A stretch of 64,000 nt of DNA from an uncultured Oxalobacter sp. (lineage in GTDB: Bacteria; Pseudomonadota; Gammaproteobacteria; Burkholderiales; Burkholderiaceae_D), in the NCBI GenBank assembly GCA_934277985.1, contig CAKQWF010000003.1:1-64000 (forward strand). Reading direction: 5' to 3'. Below the pieces are notes generated by a model. It was not told where the DNA came from. It saw only the letters and a program-made list of their open reading frames with translations, and ran no database searches. Below, in pieces: positions 1 to 8,354 of this stretch; position 1 is the first letter of the stretch, and every line of letters begins with the position of its first letter. The translations under genes were made by a program, and so were the position numbers.

Positions 1-179
1 ACCTCCGAAATAAAAAAAGCGAAGGCTGCATTCTATATGAAAGGAAAACAAAAGACAAGAAAAAACAGTGACTTGTCAAAAACAAGTGTGTCCTATAATT
101 TGAATATATGTCACAATTTAGGCGAAACAAGGCGCAAGATACTGTTTATCAAGCCTTTTTCGGGAAAAGGGAAGGTGTG
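1..179. other. Left edge, no gene seen
   Basis: This stretch lies downstream of the reverse-strand hpnC gene. I see no frame with a credible start and ribosome binding site, no RNA gene and no clear terminator. The next reverse-strand gene, if there is an hpn operon, would lie outside the window. Confidence 0.4.
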
Positions 180-998
180 TCAGCGGCTGCGGCGTTTCAG
201 GCAACGCCAGATGATACTGAGCCAGTCGCCGCCGCGCAGCAACGGACGGCGGCTGAATACGTCGAAACCGGCCGTTTCGATACGTTCCAGCACACGCAGG
301 CCGCCTTGTACGACAAGCCTGAGTTCCCAGCCGATACGTCCGGGCAGTTTTCCGGCCAGCGGCGCGCCGGAAAGCATCAGCTTGCGGGTACGACCGATTT
401 CGAATGCCATGAGCGAACACCAGTTTTCCGTCACCTTGCTGTTGGCGATATCTTCAGGCGTGACGCTGAAACGGAGCATGTCCTCCATCGGGATATAGAT
501 ACGGTTCTTGAGCCAGTCCAGCGCCACATCCTGCCAGAAGTTGATCAGCTGGAGCGCGGTGCAGATGGCATTGGACATCCGGCAGTTTTCATCGGTCGCC
601 GCCTTGTACAGATGCAGCATCAGCAAGCCGACAGGATTGGCGGAACGGCGGCAGTAATCGAGCAGATCGGTATAGGTATTGTAACGGGTGACGGAAATAT
701 CCTGCCGGAAAGCCGAAAGCAGGTTCCTGAACGGTTCTATCGGCAGATTGAAATCGCGGATCACGCCGGAAAGGGAAACGAACAGGCTGTTTTCCGGCGT
801 CTCGCTGTGTTCGATCCGGTCGAGTTCCCTGTTGTAAAACGCCAGTGCGGCCAGCCTTTCATGCGGTGTCAGATCACCCTCGTCGGCGATATCGTCGGCA
901 GAACGCGCGAAACGATAAATCGTCTCCACCGGCTGCCGCAAGTGCGGCGGCAGGAGAATGGATGCGACGGGGAAATTTTCGTAATGTTCGACTGCCAT
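180..998 (-). CDS. hpnC: Squalene synthase HpnC (HpnCDE pathway)
   Basis: A 272-residue squalene/phytoene synthase-family protein of the trans-isoprenyl diphosphate type. The N-terminus reads HYENFPVAS, then FARSADDIADEGD, the first Asp-rich motif typical of HpnC. A second Asp-containing helix (FWQDVALDW) lies near residue 165. In the known HpnC/D/E route, HpnD makes presqualene diphosphate from two farnesyl diphosphates, HpnC turns it into hydroxysqualene, and HpnE reduces that to squalene for hopanoids or related lipids. I start at the ATG at 998, because family members begin just before HYENFP; a GTG nine codons upstream at 1025 is possible. Neither start has a strong Shine-Dalgarno sequence. 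hpnD and hpnE are not in the window. Confidence 0.88.
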   Translation of the reverse strand: MAVEHYENFPVASILLPPHLRQPVETIYRFARSADDIADEGDLTPHERLAALAFYNRELDRIEHSETPENSLFVSLSGVIRDFNLPIEPFRNLLSAFRQDISVTRYNTYTDLLDYCRRSANPVGLLMLHLYKAATDENCRMSNAICTALQLINFWQDVALDWLKNRIYIPMEDMLRFSVTPEDIANSKVTENWCSLMAFEIGRTRKLMLSGAPLAGKLPGRIGWELRLVVQGGLRVLERIETAGFDVFSRRPLLRGGDWLSIIWRCLKRRSR

Positions 999-1254
999 GG
1001 CATGCCGGATGCTGATATAAAGCACTTATGGTAAAACAAAAAGTGCGGATATTGAAATCAGACGGTGGCGCGAGACGGAATTTGTTTATTGAAATCAGTC
1101 GCTTCCGTTTAACGAACGGAAATGGCGCCGTCTTGAAAGCGAAAGAATATCAGTAGGTTGACGTGCGCATTTCATTCAACATGTCAGGCGTGTCGCTCAG
1201 GCTTGCAAAAAAACGACACCCCATGCGGGACAAGACGATCACCGGGCGATGAAA

Positions 1255-1279
1255 CGCAAAAGGCCGGCGATGCCGGCCT
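1255..1279 (-). terminator. Rho-independent terminator
   Basis: An 8-bp perfect stem (AGGCCGGC/GCCGGCCT, loop GAT, 1261-1279) is followed on the reverse strand by TTTT. It lies just after the stop codon at 1304, so it should end the transcript of the small reverse gene there. Confidence 0.7.
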
Positions 1280-1303
1280 GTCGTGCACTGTACTGACAGA
1301 CGC

Positions 1304-1588
1304 TTACTGAAGCGTATCGGGAGCAGGCGAGGGAACGAGCGGCGCGGAACAGAACGCCTTGAGCGCACGCAAATCGCCGGCTGCGGCTTCGGTATTGTCC
1401 GGGCTGACCATGGCTGCGGCTTCCATAATATCCGCATCGCTGCTTTCAAAGGTAATCATGAAAGATTCACCGTCCTTGGTGATGATGAAAGCGCCCAGAA
1501 TCTTGCCGTTGGACATCCGGAAAACCGGAGGCAAGTTGTATTTCTTTTCAAAATCCCCAAAAGCTTTGTCGATTTCTTTTTCGTTCAT
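1304..1588 (-). CDS. Small hypothetical protein (94 aa)
   Basis: I do not recognise this protein. It is soluble, acidic and mixed alpha/beta, with no signal peptide or membrane segment. It starts MNEKEIDKAFGDFEKKYNL and has a strand-rich centre (ILGAFIITKDGESFMITFES). I chose the ATG at 1588, preceded by GACGGAAA, over an upstream extension that looks like untranslated leader. It is followed directly by a terminator. It is on the same strand as the 85-residue gene at 1686-1943, about 100 bp away, and may be co-transcribed with it. Confidence 0.6.
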   Translation of the reverse strand: MNEKEIDKAFGDFEKKYNLPPVFRMSNGKILGAFIITKDGESFMITFESSDADIMEAAAMVSPDNTEAAAGDLRALKAFCSAPLVPSPAPDTLQ

Positions 1589-1685
1589 GGATGAATTTCC
1601 GTCAAGAATGAAAAAAATGGTTGTGTCGATGCCAGGCGAACCGGTCTTTTCGCGACCGGCGCCACAGTTCATGCTGTCGTGCCGA

Positions 1686-1943
1686 TTACAGGATCATGAA
1701 CCCTTCGGGACGGTAATAACCGGCCTCCTTGAGTTTGGCGACCTGTTCGTCGGACAGCGGGAATTTTTCCTGTTGCTCGAAAATCCGGAAGTCGCAACCG
1801 ACTTCCTCGACGATCTGGAGCGTGAAGACGATATCGGAACCATCGATCTGGAAGCTGAAGGCTTCTTCCGGCAGTTCAAAACCCAGGGATTCCATGAATG
1901 CTCTCGGTACCGTATTGTCGTACATGTTGTCGGATTCGCTCAT
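1686..1943 (-). CDS. Small hypothetical protein (85 aa)
   Basis: An acidic 85-residue protein of unknown function. The ATG at 1943 has an AAAGG ribosome binding site about 7 nt upstream, which decides the start over the longer frame to 2033. The C-terminal part (FPLSDEQVAKLKEAGYYRPEGFMIL) resembles a short helical tail. It has no signal peptide or metal motif. It is upstream of, and probably in one transcript with, the 94-residue gene at 1304-1588. Confidence 0.6.
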   Translation of the reverse strand: MSESDNMYDNTVPRAFMESLGFELPEEAFSFQIDGSDIVFTLQIVEEVGCDFRIFEQQEKFPLSDEQVAKLKEAGYYRPEGFMIL

Positions 1944-2033
1944 TTCTAACCTTTCAGTGCCAGTGACCGGATACGGACAGCCGTCGCCGGTGAAAAATCT
2001 GTATTGTAACCAATTCAGACGAGGATGCTCCAC

Positions 2034-2453
2034 TTTTTGCCGTCGTATCCGGCCGTTGTGACGGAGTGAAAGCGACCGGAGCGCCAGAAAAGCCCCGACA
2101 CAGACGGACAGAATGCCTCAGGCGGTCGCAATGACAGAAAAGCACCCGGAAAAAAGATGCACCGTCGCAGTGCAAAAAAAGAACTCCCACTGAAGAAAAG
2201 TGCCGTTTTTCGCACGGAAACGGATCGTTTTCTGACGGGAACTGTCGCTAAAAAATCGTCCTTTGCACGAAATCGTGCGAAACGGCATGAAAAAACGCAA
2301 TAACCGGTATCTGTTCGCCACGAACGTGTTGACTTACGGTACTATTATACCGAGAGAGATGCGATGGAATTTCCAGTGCGCCGGAGAGCGGGCGAAATAT
2401 CCCGACAGCGCGATGAAACGCAGCCGGAATGCACATCAATGCCAGGAGTCACA
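2034..2453. other. Divergent intergenic region
   Basis: This 420-bp gap separates the reverse gene starting at 1943 from the forward gene starting at 2454, so it should hold both promoters. I see TTGACT at 2329-2334 but no -10 hexamer at the usual spacing. Short frames here overlap each other and have no ribosome binding sites, so I call none. Confidence 0.4.
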
Positions 2454-2849
2454 ATGGGAACAAACGAATCTTTGAAAGCGCCGGGAGACCTACCGCTACA
2501 GGAAACAGACAAAACGAAAACAGCTTGCATGCAGAATGAATGCCCCGAAGTCGCGGAAAGCAACGAATACTTCGAGCAATACAAGATGCAGGAACCGGGA
2601 ATCCGTTCCGTCAAGGCATGGTCCGACTTTTACGATACCGAAGACCTGCTGGACGTCTATCTGGAAAAACAGGGCTACCCCTTCCAGGCACATCCGGAGA
2701 TCACGGACACTGCGGAAAGCAACGAATACTTCGAACAGTACAAAATGCAGGAACAGGGCATCCGCTCGGTTCAGGCATGGTCCGACTTTTACGATACCGA
2801 AGACCTGCTGGACTTCTATCTGGAAAAACAGGGGTATCCGACCAACTAG
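2454..2849 (+). CDS. Hypothetical protein with two 53-residue tandem repeats
   Basis: A 131-residue acidic protein. It contains two near-identical copies of a unit that starts AESNEYFEQYKMQE and ends YLEKQGYP, at residues 34-76 and 87-129. The period is 53 codons (159 bp). The copies differ at few residues, several differences are silent third-base changes, and none breaks the frame. The start at 2454 is set by CAGGAG a few bases upstream; the longer frame from 2364 has no such signal. There is no signal peptide or known domain. The repeat (acidic, aromatic, helix-prone) looks like a protein-interaction unit, but that is inference. Confidence 0.7.
   Translation: MGTNESLKAPGDLPLQETDKTKTACMQNECPEVAESNEYFEQYKMQEPGIRSVKAWSDFYDTEDLLDVYLEKQGYPFQAHPEITDTAESNEYFEQYKMQEQGIRSVQAWSDFYDTEDLLDFYLEKQGYPTN
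2553..2840 (+). repeat. Tandem 159-bp in-frame duplication
   Basis: Two copies begin at 2553 and 2712 with high nucleotide identity over about 130 bp each. The linker between them (about 10 codons, FQAHPEITDT) is not visibly repeated after copy 2. The duplication preserves the frame. Confidence 0.85.
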
Positions 2850-2933
2850 CCAAAAGACGCAACCTGAAATCCTGGCAGGTGCGCAATGCAGTACGACACA
2901 CAGGAAACCGGAATATCATTGACCGGGGGCTTG

Positions 2934-2967
2934 ATGAAAAAACCTCTCGCAAGAGAGGTTTTTTCAT
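2934..2967 (+). terminator. Rho-independent terminator, probably bidirectional
   Basis: A perfect inverted repeat (ATGAAAAAACCTCTC / its complement, loop GCAA) carries A and T runs on both sides. It follows the forward gene ending at 2849. On the reverse strand it also lies downstream of tRNA-Leu (3113-3198), so it could end both transcripts. Confidence 0.85.
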
Positions 2968-3112
2968 GCCTGCCGCACCGCCGGCATGACAACAGCTTCA
3001 TATGCCATGAAGGGGCAAGGCAAACAGGAAAGGCGTATGCCGGACGGCATGACCTGAAACGGCAAAGAAAAGACAGGCAAAGAAGGGGAAGCAATCGTGA
3101 AGCGGAAAAACA

Positions 3113-3198
3113 TGGTGCGAGGGAGGGGACTCGAACCCCTACACCGCAATGGCGTCAGGACCTAAACCTGGTGCGTCTACCAATTTCGCCACCCTCGC
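3113..3198 (-). tRNA. tRNA-Leu(UAG)
   Basis: Read on the reverse strand, this gives a 7-bp acceptor stem GCGAGGG/CCCTCGC, a D-arm typical of leucine tRNAs (TGGCGAAATTGGTAGACGC), an anticodon loop TTTAGGT with anticodon TAG, a long variable arm, a T-loop TTCGAGT and an encoded CCA end. The long variable arm and loop match bacterial tRNA-Leu(UAG). Confidence 0.95.
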
Positions 3199-3427
3199 AT
3201 TTGTTCGGAGCACGCAATTTTACTGCATTTTGTCCGGTTTGGGATGGCCTGCGCCATCGCATCGAACCGAACGCGACCGCCTGCTGCCCATTCAACCGAT
3301 CCACCGCAGCCATCCGCCGCACGCAGGAAAAACGCCTCATGTTGCAAAAAAGGCAACAATCCGAAGCGGCAATGGGAACGAAGCGAATGAGAGACACAAA
3401 AAAGGCGACGGCACGCATGAAGCAGGC

Positions 3428-3433
3428 TATAAT
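3428..3433 (+). promoter_or_regulatory. -10 box of tRNA-Gly promoter
   Basis: A perfect TATAAT lies 12 nt before the first base of tRNA-Gly, the expected distance for a stable-RNA promoter. The -35 region is weak by eye. Confidence 0.6.
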
Positions 3434-3445
3434 GGCGGCATCATC

Positions 3446-3519
3446 GCGGGGGTAGCTCAATGGTAGAGCAGAAGCTTCCCAAGCTTACGACGCGGGTTCG
3501 ATTCCCGTCCTCCGCTCCA
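3446..3519 (+). tRNA. tRNA-Gly(CCC)
   Basis: A 74-nt cloverleaf: acceptor GCGGGGG/CCTCCGC with one G-T pair, D-arm GCTCAATGGTAGAGC, anticodon loop TTCCCAA (anticodon CCC), T-arm GCGGGTTCGATTCCCGT, and an encoded TCCA end. It closely resembles the E. coli CCC-reading tRNA-Gly. Confidence 0.95.
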
Positions 3520-3828
3520 ACCTTCCTTCCAGATCGGCCTTGTCAGGCCGGAAAATTCACTTAAAAACAATAGCTTGAACTGCCTTATCGTGTTTTATTG
3601 AAATATTTTTCAAAAAAGCACAGTAAAAAGCGCATCATTTCCGCATATTGTCGGTTCTACCATGATGCAAGTACAGTACAAGTATCATGACAAAATGAAA
3701 ATCACAATCGAACAGATACAGGAAAGCTGTAGCTACCTGAATTGGGTTGAATACGATGAAAAGTTTTTCTTTGTCAGGAAAAGTAAATGGACATATTTAG
3801 GGACTATCTTGATGAGAAATTAGTCGCT
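3520..3828. other. AT-rich gap beside tRNA-Gly
   Basis: This region is clearly richer in A+T than the flanking chromosome and continues into the DUF2971 gene. It holds one short forward frame (3695-3823, 42 residues, MKITIEQIQESCSYLNW...). That frame has no strong ribosome binding site and may be a gene remnant. I found no second copy of the tRNA-Gly 3' end before 5813, so an integrase-type insertion is not shown. Confidence 0.4.
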
Positions 3829-5253
3829 TTATTTGAATTTGATTAATAAAAGTTTATGCAATTCGATCTTTTTGGTTATGGTCGAGTAATAAGCCTGGAA
3901 AAAATCAAAATCATTACGCTTTTCCTTGATGCATTTGTCGCGGATTATTTTTATGATTCGTGTTTTGTCTTCAATACTTGTTTTCATGCCGAATATTATC
4001 CCGGACAAATCCGAAAATCTGTATTTCAGTTTTCTTGAATCTTTCTGGCTGAAATCATGCATTCCAGAATGAAAAAGAAGTCGATATTCTTGTTCATGTT
4101 GCCATTCTGGTAATTTTGTTTTATAGCATATGGAATACTTTTCCCAATATACTTTTCGCCAGTTTTCCATATTATCGAATACTTCTTTCCTTTTTGTGCT
4201 GAATTTTCCATCATTGTCTCTATACCAAAAGCGATCAAGTTTTAGAGTTGGCAAATGTCCAATGGATGAAAAGAAATCTATTTCAGGAAATTTTCCTGAA
4301 TATTGTATTTTGTCAAAATGATACGGTTGATATTCATAAATAGTTTCATTTTGTTTTTTTGTTCCGCCTATTCCAACAACATTATAAAGATATAATGATC
4401 GCTTGTTTTGTCTTTCTGGCGTTTTAAATTTTAAGCAGACTCCTTTGTGACTATCTCCATATGTTCCCCACATGGATGCATCTGTAGGGTTCGAGACAAA
4501 ACAAGATATATAACATTCTGGATATAAAATCTGTTCGAGCGCATTAAGATAACTATTTGTAAAATTAACCAAAATAAAATACCAGTATTTGTTTTTTATG
4601 ACTGGATTGTTGAATTTGTAAATTAGGTTCAATTCTGAAGAAATGTGATGTCCTGACAAAAAAATTTGGTTTGTAAACGGAATGGGGTGTATGGGTATAT
4701 TTATTGTATTCTCTATGGATTTAAGAAACTCGATTGCCAGATTTTTTAATTGTTTATTATCTTTTGCTAATTTAATTTCATATTTTTCGAGTTCGTTTAA
4801 TATGCTGCTTATAGTGAACAAGTGTACTGTTTGAAGGTAAAATGAAATTTCTTCGCGGTTTGTTTTTCTTTCAGAGAAGTGAAGAAATTTGATGAGATTG
4901 CTGATCGTGCTGTTTTGAAAGAAATTTTCACATATATCTTTGTATATATCCTTGAGCTTTGTCCCATCCAAATCTTCGTCTGTTGTAAAAACAAAATTTT
5001 TTAGTATGCTGGCATTGAAATTCTTTTCATCAGAATAAATGGAAATTATTGCTTGCAACAAATTAAGAATGTAATGTCGAAAGAAATTTTTCCATACAAT
5101 AGCATCGCCTTCCCAATATATATTTTTGAATCCTTCCAGTGGATCGTTAAGTTCGTTTATTTCTGAAAAGTAAATTTCCTGATTCTCGAGCTCATGAAAA
5201 CCATCGAGAACAGCATGAATAGAACGGAAACGGAACAGATGATCTATGTTCAT
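3829..5253 (-). CDS. DUF2971-family protein
   Basis: A 474-residue soluble protein. The N-terminus (LFRFRSIHAVLDGF...LENQEIYFSEINELNDPLEGF) and the C-terminal core (CFVSNPTDASMWGTYGDSHKGVCLKF, then EWQHEQEYRLLF) carry the conserved blocks of DUF2971. It is longer than typical members because about 150 helical residues are inserted near positions 60-230. The family's function is unknown; members are often found with accessory and defence genes. Base composition is far more AT-rich than its neighbours and codon use is unlike theirs, which suggests horizontal acquisition. It is a single gene, reverse strand, beside tRNA-Gly. It appears intact. Confidence 0.75.
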   Translation of the reverse strand: MNIDHLFRFRSIHAVLDGFHELENQEIYFSEINELNDPLEGFKNIYWEGDAIVWKNFFRHYILNLLQAIISIYSDEKNFNASILKNFVFTTDEDLDGTKLKDIYKDICENFFQNSTISNLIKFLHFSERKTNREEISFYLQTVHLFTISSILNELEKYEIKLAKDNKQLKNLAIEFLKSIENTINIPIHPIPFTNQIFLSGHHISSELNLIYKFNNPVIKNKYWYFILVNFTNSYLNALEQILYPECYISCFVSNPTDASMWGTYGDSHKGVCLKFKTPERQNKRSLYLYNVVGIGGTKKQNETIYEYQPYHFDKIQYSGKFPEIDFFSSIGHLPTLKLDRFWYRDNDGKFSTKRKEVFDNMENWRKVYWEKYSICYKTKLPEWQHEQEYRLLFHSGMHDFSQKDSRKLKYRFSDLSGIIFGMKTSIEDKTRIIKIIRDKCIKEKRNDFDFFQAYYSTITKKIELHKLLLIKFK

Positions 5254-5682
5254 GAAATAATTGGATGAGGAAATGATATGATTTTCGATTATATCAAGTT
5301 TTTCTTCTGATTATTCACTGTTCTGGACAGAGGCTGGTTATAAGATGGTATCAGTACAGAAGATGAAAACGGATTTGTTTGGAGGGTTGGCACAGCACAA
5401 GAAAATTTTTCTTTCAAATGCAAACCTTAACGAGGTTATCCTCATTTATATTTCAGGCAGATCGTTTTGTCGCAAACGAAAAAACGTTATGCAATCCCGA
5501 TACTGTTCGAGTGGATAATTAGTTCCGACCGCTACCGCTAGCTCCTGCTGCGTGCAAACCGGCGAAATTGTCGTTTTCAGATAATGTAGCGGCATTTTTC
5601 CGTTGATACAACATACCGAAAGTACGCGAGTGGGACGGATGAAAGGGGAAAATGATGGAAAAACAGACGGCGGGGTGGCATA
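5254..5682. other. Intergenic region before candidate sRNA
   Basis: This gap has no supported gene. Short reverse frames near 5446-5704 overlap in two phases and lack ribosome binding sites. The AT content falls back to the chromosomal level by about 5500, marking the right edge of the foreign-looking segment. Any sigma-54 enhancer for the promoter at 5683 would be expected here, but I cannot identify one. Confidence 0.35.
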
Positions 5683-5699
5683 TGGCACGGCTTATGCTT
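5683..5699 (+). promoter_or_regulatory. Sigma-54-like (-24/-12) promoter
   Basis: TGGCACG at 5683-5689 is followed after GCTT by ATGCTT at 5694-5699. The invariant GG and GC are separated by exactly 10 bases, as RpoN promoters require. The match to TGGCACG-N4-TTGCW has one mismatch. It points rightward into a stretch with no coding frame. Transcription would start near 5709. Confidence 0.5.
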
Positions 5700-5708
5700 G
5701 TCATTGGG

Positions 5709-5787
5709 TGCCATGTCCGGCAAAGCGGGTGTGGTATGTTTCTTTCCCCTTGACAGGCTGGGCCGGAATTTTTCCGGCCCTTTTTTT
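5709..5787 (+). ncRNA. Candidate sigma-54-dependent small RNA (~79 nt)
   Basis: The interval runs from the predicted start of the sigma-54-like promoter to the end of a strong forward terminator. It has no start codon with a ribosome binding site, and no forward gene follows within several kb, so the terminator needs an RNA to terminate. The unpaired part includes a TTTCCCC run at 5741-5749 that could pair with Shine-Dalgarno sequences. Existence of the transcript is inferred. Confidence 0.4.
5760..5787 (+). terminator. Rho-independent terminator
   Basis: A 9-bp perfect stem (GGGCCGGAA/TTCCGGCCC, loop TTT) is followed by seven T on the forward strand. Read in reverse there is no T run after it, so it does not serve the reverse gene ending at 5814. 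Confidence 0.85.
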
Positions 5788-5813
5788 CGACCTGTGGGTG
5801 CGGGATCGGCTGC

Positions 5814-6344
5814 TCAGTATTCGGACTTCCAGTCGGTTCCCTGTTTCCAGCGGGATTCCCAGTGCTGCAAATAGCGTTTCGCGATGTCCGGACGGTTCCA
5901 GACCACGATCACGTTTTCGCTGTTGTTTTTCGCGGCGGACTTGCTGTAATTGAAACTGCCTGTTTCGACGTGCTTGCCGTCCACGATGATGTATTTGTCG
6001 TGATGGATACGGTAGGCCGATACGGTACGCAGGGGGATATCGGCATTGACGGCCAGGTTCATGGCCGCCTTGCTGGCCTGGGAGCGGTTGCCTTTTTCAT
6101 CGACGATGATGCGGACGTCCACGCCCCGTTTTTTGGCGGCGAGCAGGCTTTTCATGACGGCAGGGGATGTGAACGAATAGGCGGCCAGTCGCAGGTTCTC
6201 CCGCGAGGCATCGATCACTTTCAGAATCAGGGCTTCCGCACCGTCGTCCGGCGAAAAGGCGGCTTCGATGACGGTCTGGGCGCGAAGCTGTGCCGAAAAG
6301 CACAGAATCAGGGCAAACAGGAAAAATTGCTGGATCCGTTTCAT
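5814..6344 (-). CDS. Secreted phospholipase D-family endonuclease (Nuc-like)
   Basis: A 176-residue protein with an N-terminal signal peptide (MKRIQQFFLFALILCFSAQLRA|Q). One PLD-family HxK(x)4D motif lies at His115-Asp-Lys117...Asp122, followed by GSFNYSKSAAKNNSEN. Single-motif PLD enzymes such as Nuc of pKM101 act as dimers and cut nucleic acids in the periplasm. Length and order (SP, AAYSFTSP strand, IIVDEKGN, HKD motif) match that group. It is a single reverse-strand gene, separated by 237 bp from the glycosyltransferase gene upstream. A role in degrading imported or released DNA is inference. Confidence 0.85.
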   Translation of the reverse strand: MKRIQQFFLFALILCFSAQLRAQTVIEAAFSPDDGAEALILKVIDASRENLRLAAYSFTSPAVMKSLLAAKKRGVDVRIIVDEKGNRSQASKAAMNLAVNADIPLRTVSAYRIHHDKYIIVDGKHVETGSFNYSKSAAKNNSENVIVVWNRPDIAKRYLQHWESRWKQGTDWKSEY

Positions 6345-6581
6345 GGATGGACGATCTCCCTTGAAAAATGAATGGGACCGATATTATATTTCAGGAGCGT
6401 ACCGGTTCATGAAAACAAGGGATTTCCCGTGCGGTTCCACTTGTGCAGGTGTTTCCGTTCATGCAGAAAACGGCGCTTGCGTCCCGTTCCGCTGCACGGC
6501 AAAACATCATATACATGACGGAACAGGGATGAACGGCTTGGGCAGCACGCACGAATTTCCGTACCCCGATATTCAGGGGGG

Positions 6582-7628
6582 TTATTTCTTGCGGTCGATA
6601 CAATACTTTTTCATGAAAGAATCGCCCAGGGCAAGCAGAAAGCGCATACGGTAATGGCGGACATTCAAGCGCCGGAATGGATGCATTTCCTTGAGAAGCT
6701 GTTTTTTGCAATGGTCGATTTCATGCGGTATGTTTGCGACATAGGCGTTTTTCAGCCTTTTCCAGAGTCCATCGATAAGTTGTCCGTGAATGGACCAGTA
6801 CAAACGGCTGTCGTTTTGCGCCTGATTCATGAAAAGCCGGATGGTATCCAGACCGAGATCCGTACTTTGGCCGTTATCCGGAGTGATGGTTTTTTCCGAG
6901 GGTACCGGCGTTTCGGTGTGGCTTGCTGGTGTTACCGGAGCGCGCGATGTCATCAGGCTGCCGGCACGAACCCGGTAAAAATACAATGGGCGGTCCACCA
7001 TGATGGCCGAAGACATTCTGGAAGATACCATTGCGAAATACCGGACATCTTCTCCCGTTCTCATGCGGGTATCGAAGCGCAAATCACGGAGCATGGGGGC
7101 TGAAAATATTTTGTTGAAAATGGATTTTTTCTTGCTTTTGTATTTTCGCCAGTCGTGCAGACCCAGGTATTGTTCCAGAATATTGTCCTTGTTCAGCCTT
7201 GTGTATGGTACGCGAAATTTTCGTTCGACAGGTGTTTCGCCATCCTTGAAGGTGATTGTATTGCAGAGGGCGTAATCCACTTTTTCGCTGAGAATCGCCG
7301 AAACCATTTCAGACAGAAAACCGGGGGCGACGAAATCATCGCTGTCGATGAAGGCGATGAAGTCGAAAGAACCGTCTTTTTCTATGGCGTCGAGTGCCGC
7401 GTTGCGTGCACTCGATACACCACTGTTGGTTTGGTGAATCACCCTGAAACGGTTGTCGCGTCGTGCATATTCATCGCAAATGACTCCTGAGCGATCGGTT
7501 GAGCCGTCGTCGACAAGAAAAGCGACGAAGTGCGGATAGGTTTGTTTCAGAACGCTGTCGAGACATTCGGCAAGGTAACGTTCTACGTTATAGACGGGGA
7601 TGACAATGGCGATACTGGAGTCTGACAT
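6582..7628 (-). CDS. Family 2 glycosyltransferase
   Basis: A 348-residue GT-A fold enzyme. The N-terminal VIPVYNVERYLAECLDSVL is the nucleotide-sugar binding start of GT2 enzymes, followed by DDGSTD (residues 40-45) and the metal-binding DSDD (95-98). A GEDVRY block corresponds to the ED catalytic-base region. The C-terminal 100 residues are helical, basic and probably membrane-associated, but there is no clear transmembrane helix. It probably adds a sugar to a surface glycan; donor and acceptor cannot be told. No other glycan genes are beside it. Confidence 0.85.
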   Translation of the reverse strand: MSDSSIAIVIPVYNVERYLAECLDSVLKQTYPHFVAFLVDDGSTDRSGVICDEYARRDNRFRVIHQTNSGVSSARNAALDAIEKDGSFDFIAFIDSDDFVAPGFLSEMVSAILSEKVDYALCNTITFKDGETPVERKFRVPYTRLNKDNILEQYLGLHDWRKYKSKKKSIFNKIFSAPMLRDLRFDTRMRTGEDVRYFAMVSSRMSSAIMVDRPLYFYRVRAGSLMTSRAPVTPASHTETPVPSEKTITPDNGQSTDLGLDTIRLFMNQAQNDSRLYWSIHGQLIDGLWKRLKNAYVANIPHEIDHCKKQLLKEMHPFRRLNVRHYRMRFLLALGDSFMKKYCIDRKK

Positions 7629-7873
7629 CTTGCGAAAATCATTTTGGAAAAACAGGTGATGATGACAGTGAGACGATCGAAAGTGATATCCGTGCAGACT
7701 GTCCGAAGGCGGAATATTTTATCATTCCGGTAATGCGCCAGCGATAGTTTTCGCCGGCAAAATTATTTTCTTCTGGCAACAGGATCGACGTCCATGAAAG
7801 AAGACGTGGCACTGTGCTGGCACACAAAAGAAAGGAGCGAACGAAGAACGCAAGGCCGGCGAAAAATATCCGC

Positions 7874-8095
7874 TCAAACCACAGTCGTCCGTTCCAGACG
7901 CTGCTTTTCCAGTATCCGGATCAGTTCGTCGCGCAGGGCATAAAGCCGGTCGATCACAAGGCGTACCTTGTCGGCACGTTCATGCAGGCCGCGCGAGCGC
8001 AACTTTTCCTCGCGCTGCATCAGCCCGTTGATCGACTGGACCAGCGCATGGATGCTGATTTCCAGTCCTTCCAGAATGGTGGATTGTTCAGTCAT
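7874..8095 (-). CDS. Small coiled-coil hypothetical protein (73 aa)
   Basis: A 73-residue, highly charged, almost wholly helical protein (ISIHALVQSINGLMQREEKL...ALRDELIRILEKQRLERTTVV). I do not recognise a family. It overlaps the end of the upstream gene (8088-8354) by 8 bp, so the two are almost surely translationally coupled. Confidence 0.6.
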   Translation of the reverse strand: MTEQSTILEGLEISIHALVQSINGLMQREEKLRSRGLHERADKVRLVIDRLYALRDELIRILEKQRLERTTVV

Positions 8096-8354
8096 TATAG
8101 CGAAAGTTTCCGTCAGGATCGTTTTCCTGTGATTGTTCCGTGGCCATGGCCCAGATGGCGTCGTCGAGTATCTTTTCCATCAGATCGAAAACCTCGTCCC
8201 GGTTGCCAGCCAGCAGGGCGGTAGCCACCTCGCCGAGATCATGTCCGTTCGAATGTCGCAACAAGGCATCGCCGATACCCTCGGCGATTTCCGGGCTGTT
8301 TCCCGCAGAATTGCGGATGATTTCGTAATGAATGTTGACGAGTCTGTCCTGCAT
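8088..8354 (-). CDS. Small acidic hypothetical protein (88 aa)
   Basis: An 88-residue acidic helical protein (MQDRLVNIHYEIIRNSAGNS...) of unknown function, with no signal peptide. It forms an overlapping pair with the 73-residue coiled-coil gene. The pairing and sizes suggest that the two proteins work together, perhaps as a complex, but there is no functional clue. Confidence 0.6.
   Translation of the reverse strand: MQDRLVNIHYEIIRNSAGNSPEIAEGIGDALLRHSNGHDLGEVATALLAGNRDEVFDLMEKILDDAIWAMATEQSQENDPDGNFRYND

Noticed and set aside
108..1034. 308-codon forward open frame
   Set aside because: It is antisense to hpnC, with no credible start and no family.
1261..1279. Hairpin as an attachment site or REP element
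   Set aside because: The T run on the reverse strand and its position right after a stop codon make a terminator the simpler reading. No second copy was noticed.
3520..5813. tRNA-Gly-integrated island with flanking repeats
   Set aside because: I looked for a second copy of the tRNA-Gly 3' end to the right of the DUF2971 gene and found none, and there is no integrase. Only the composition supports transfer.
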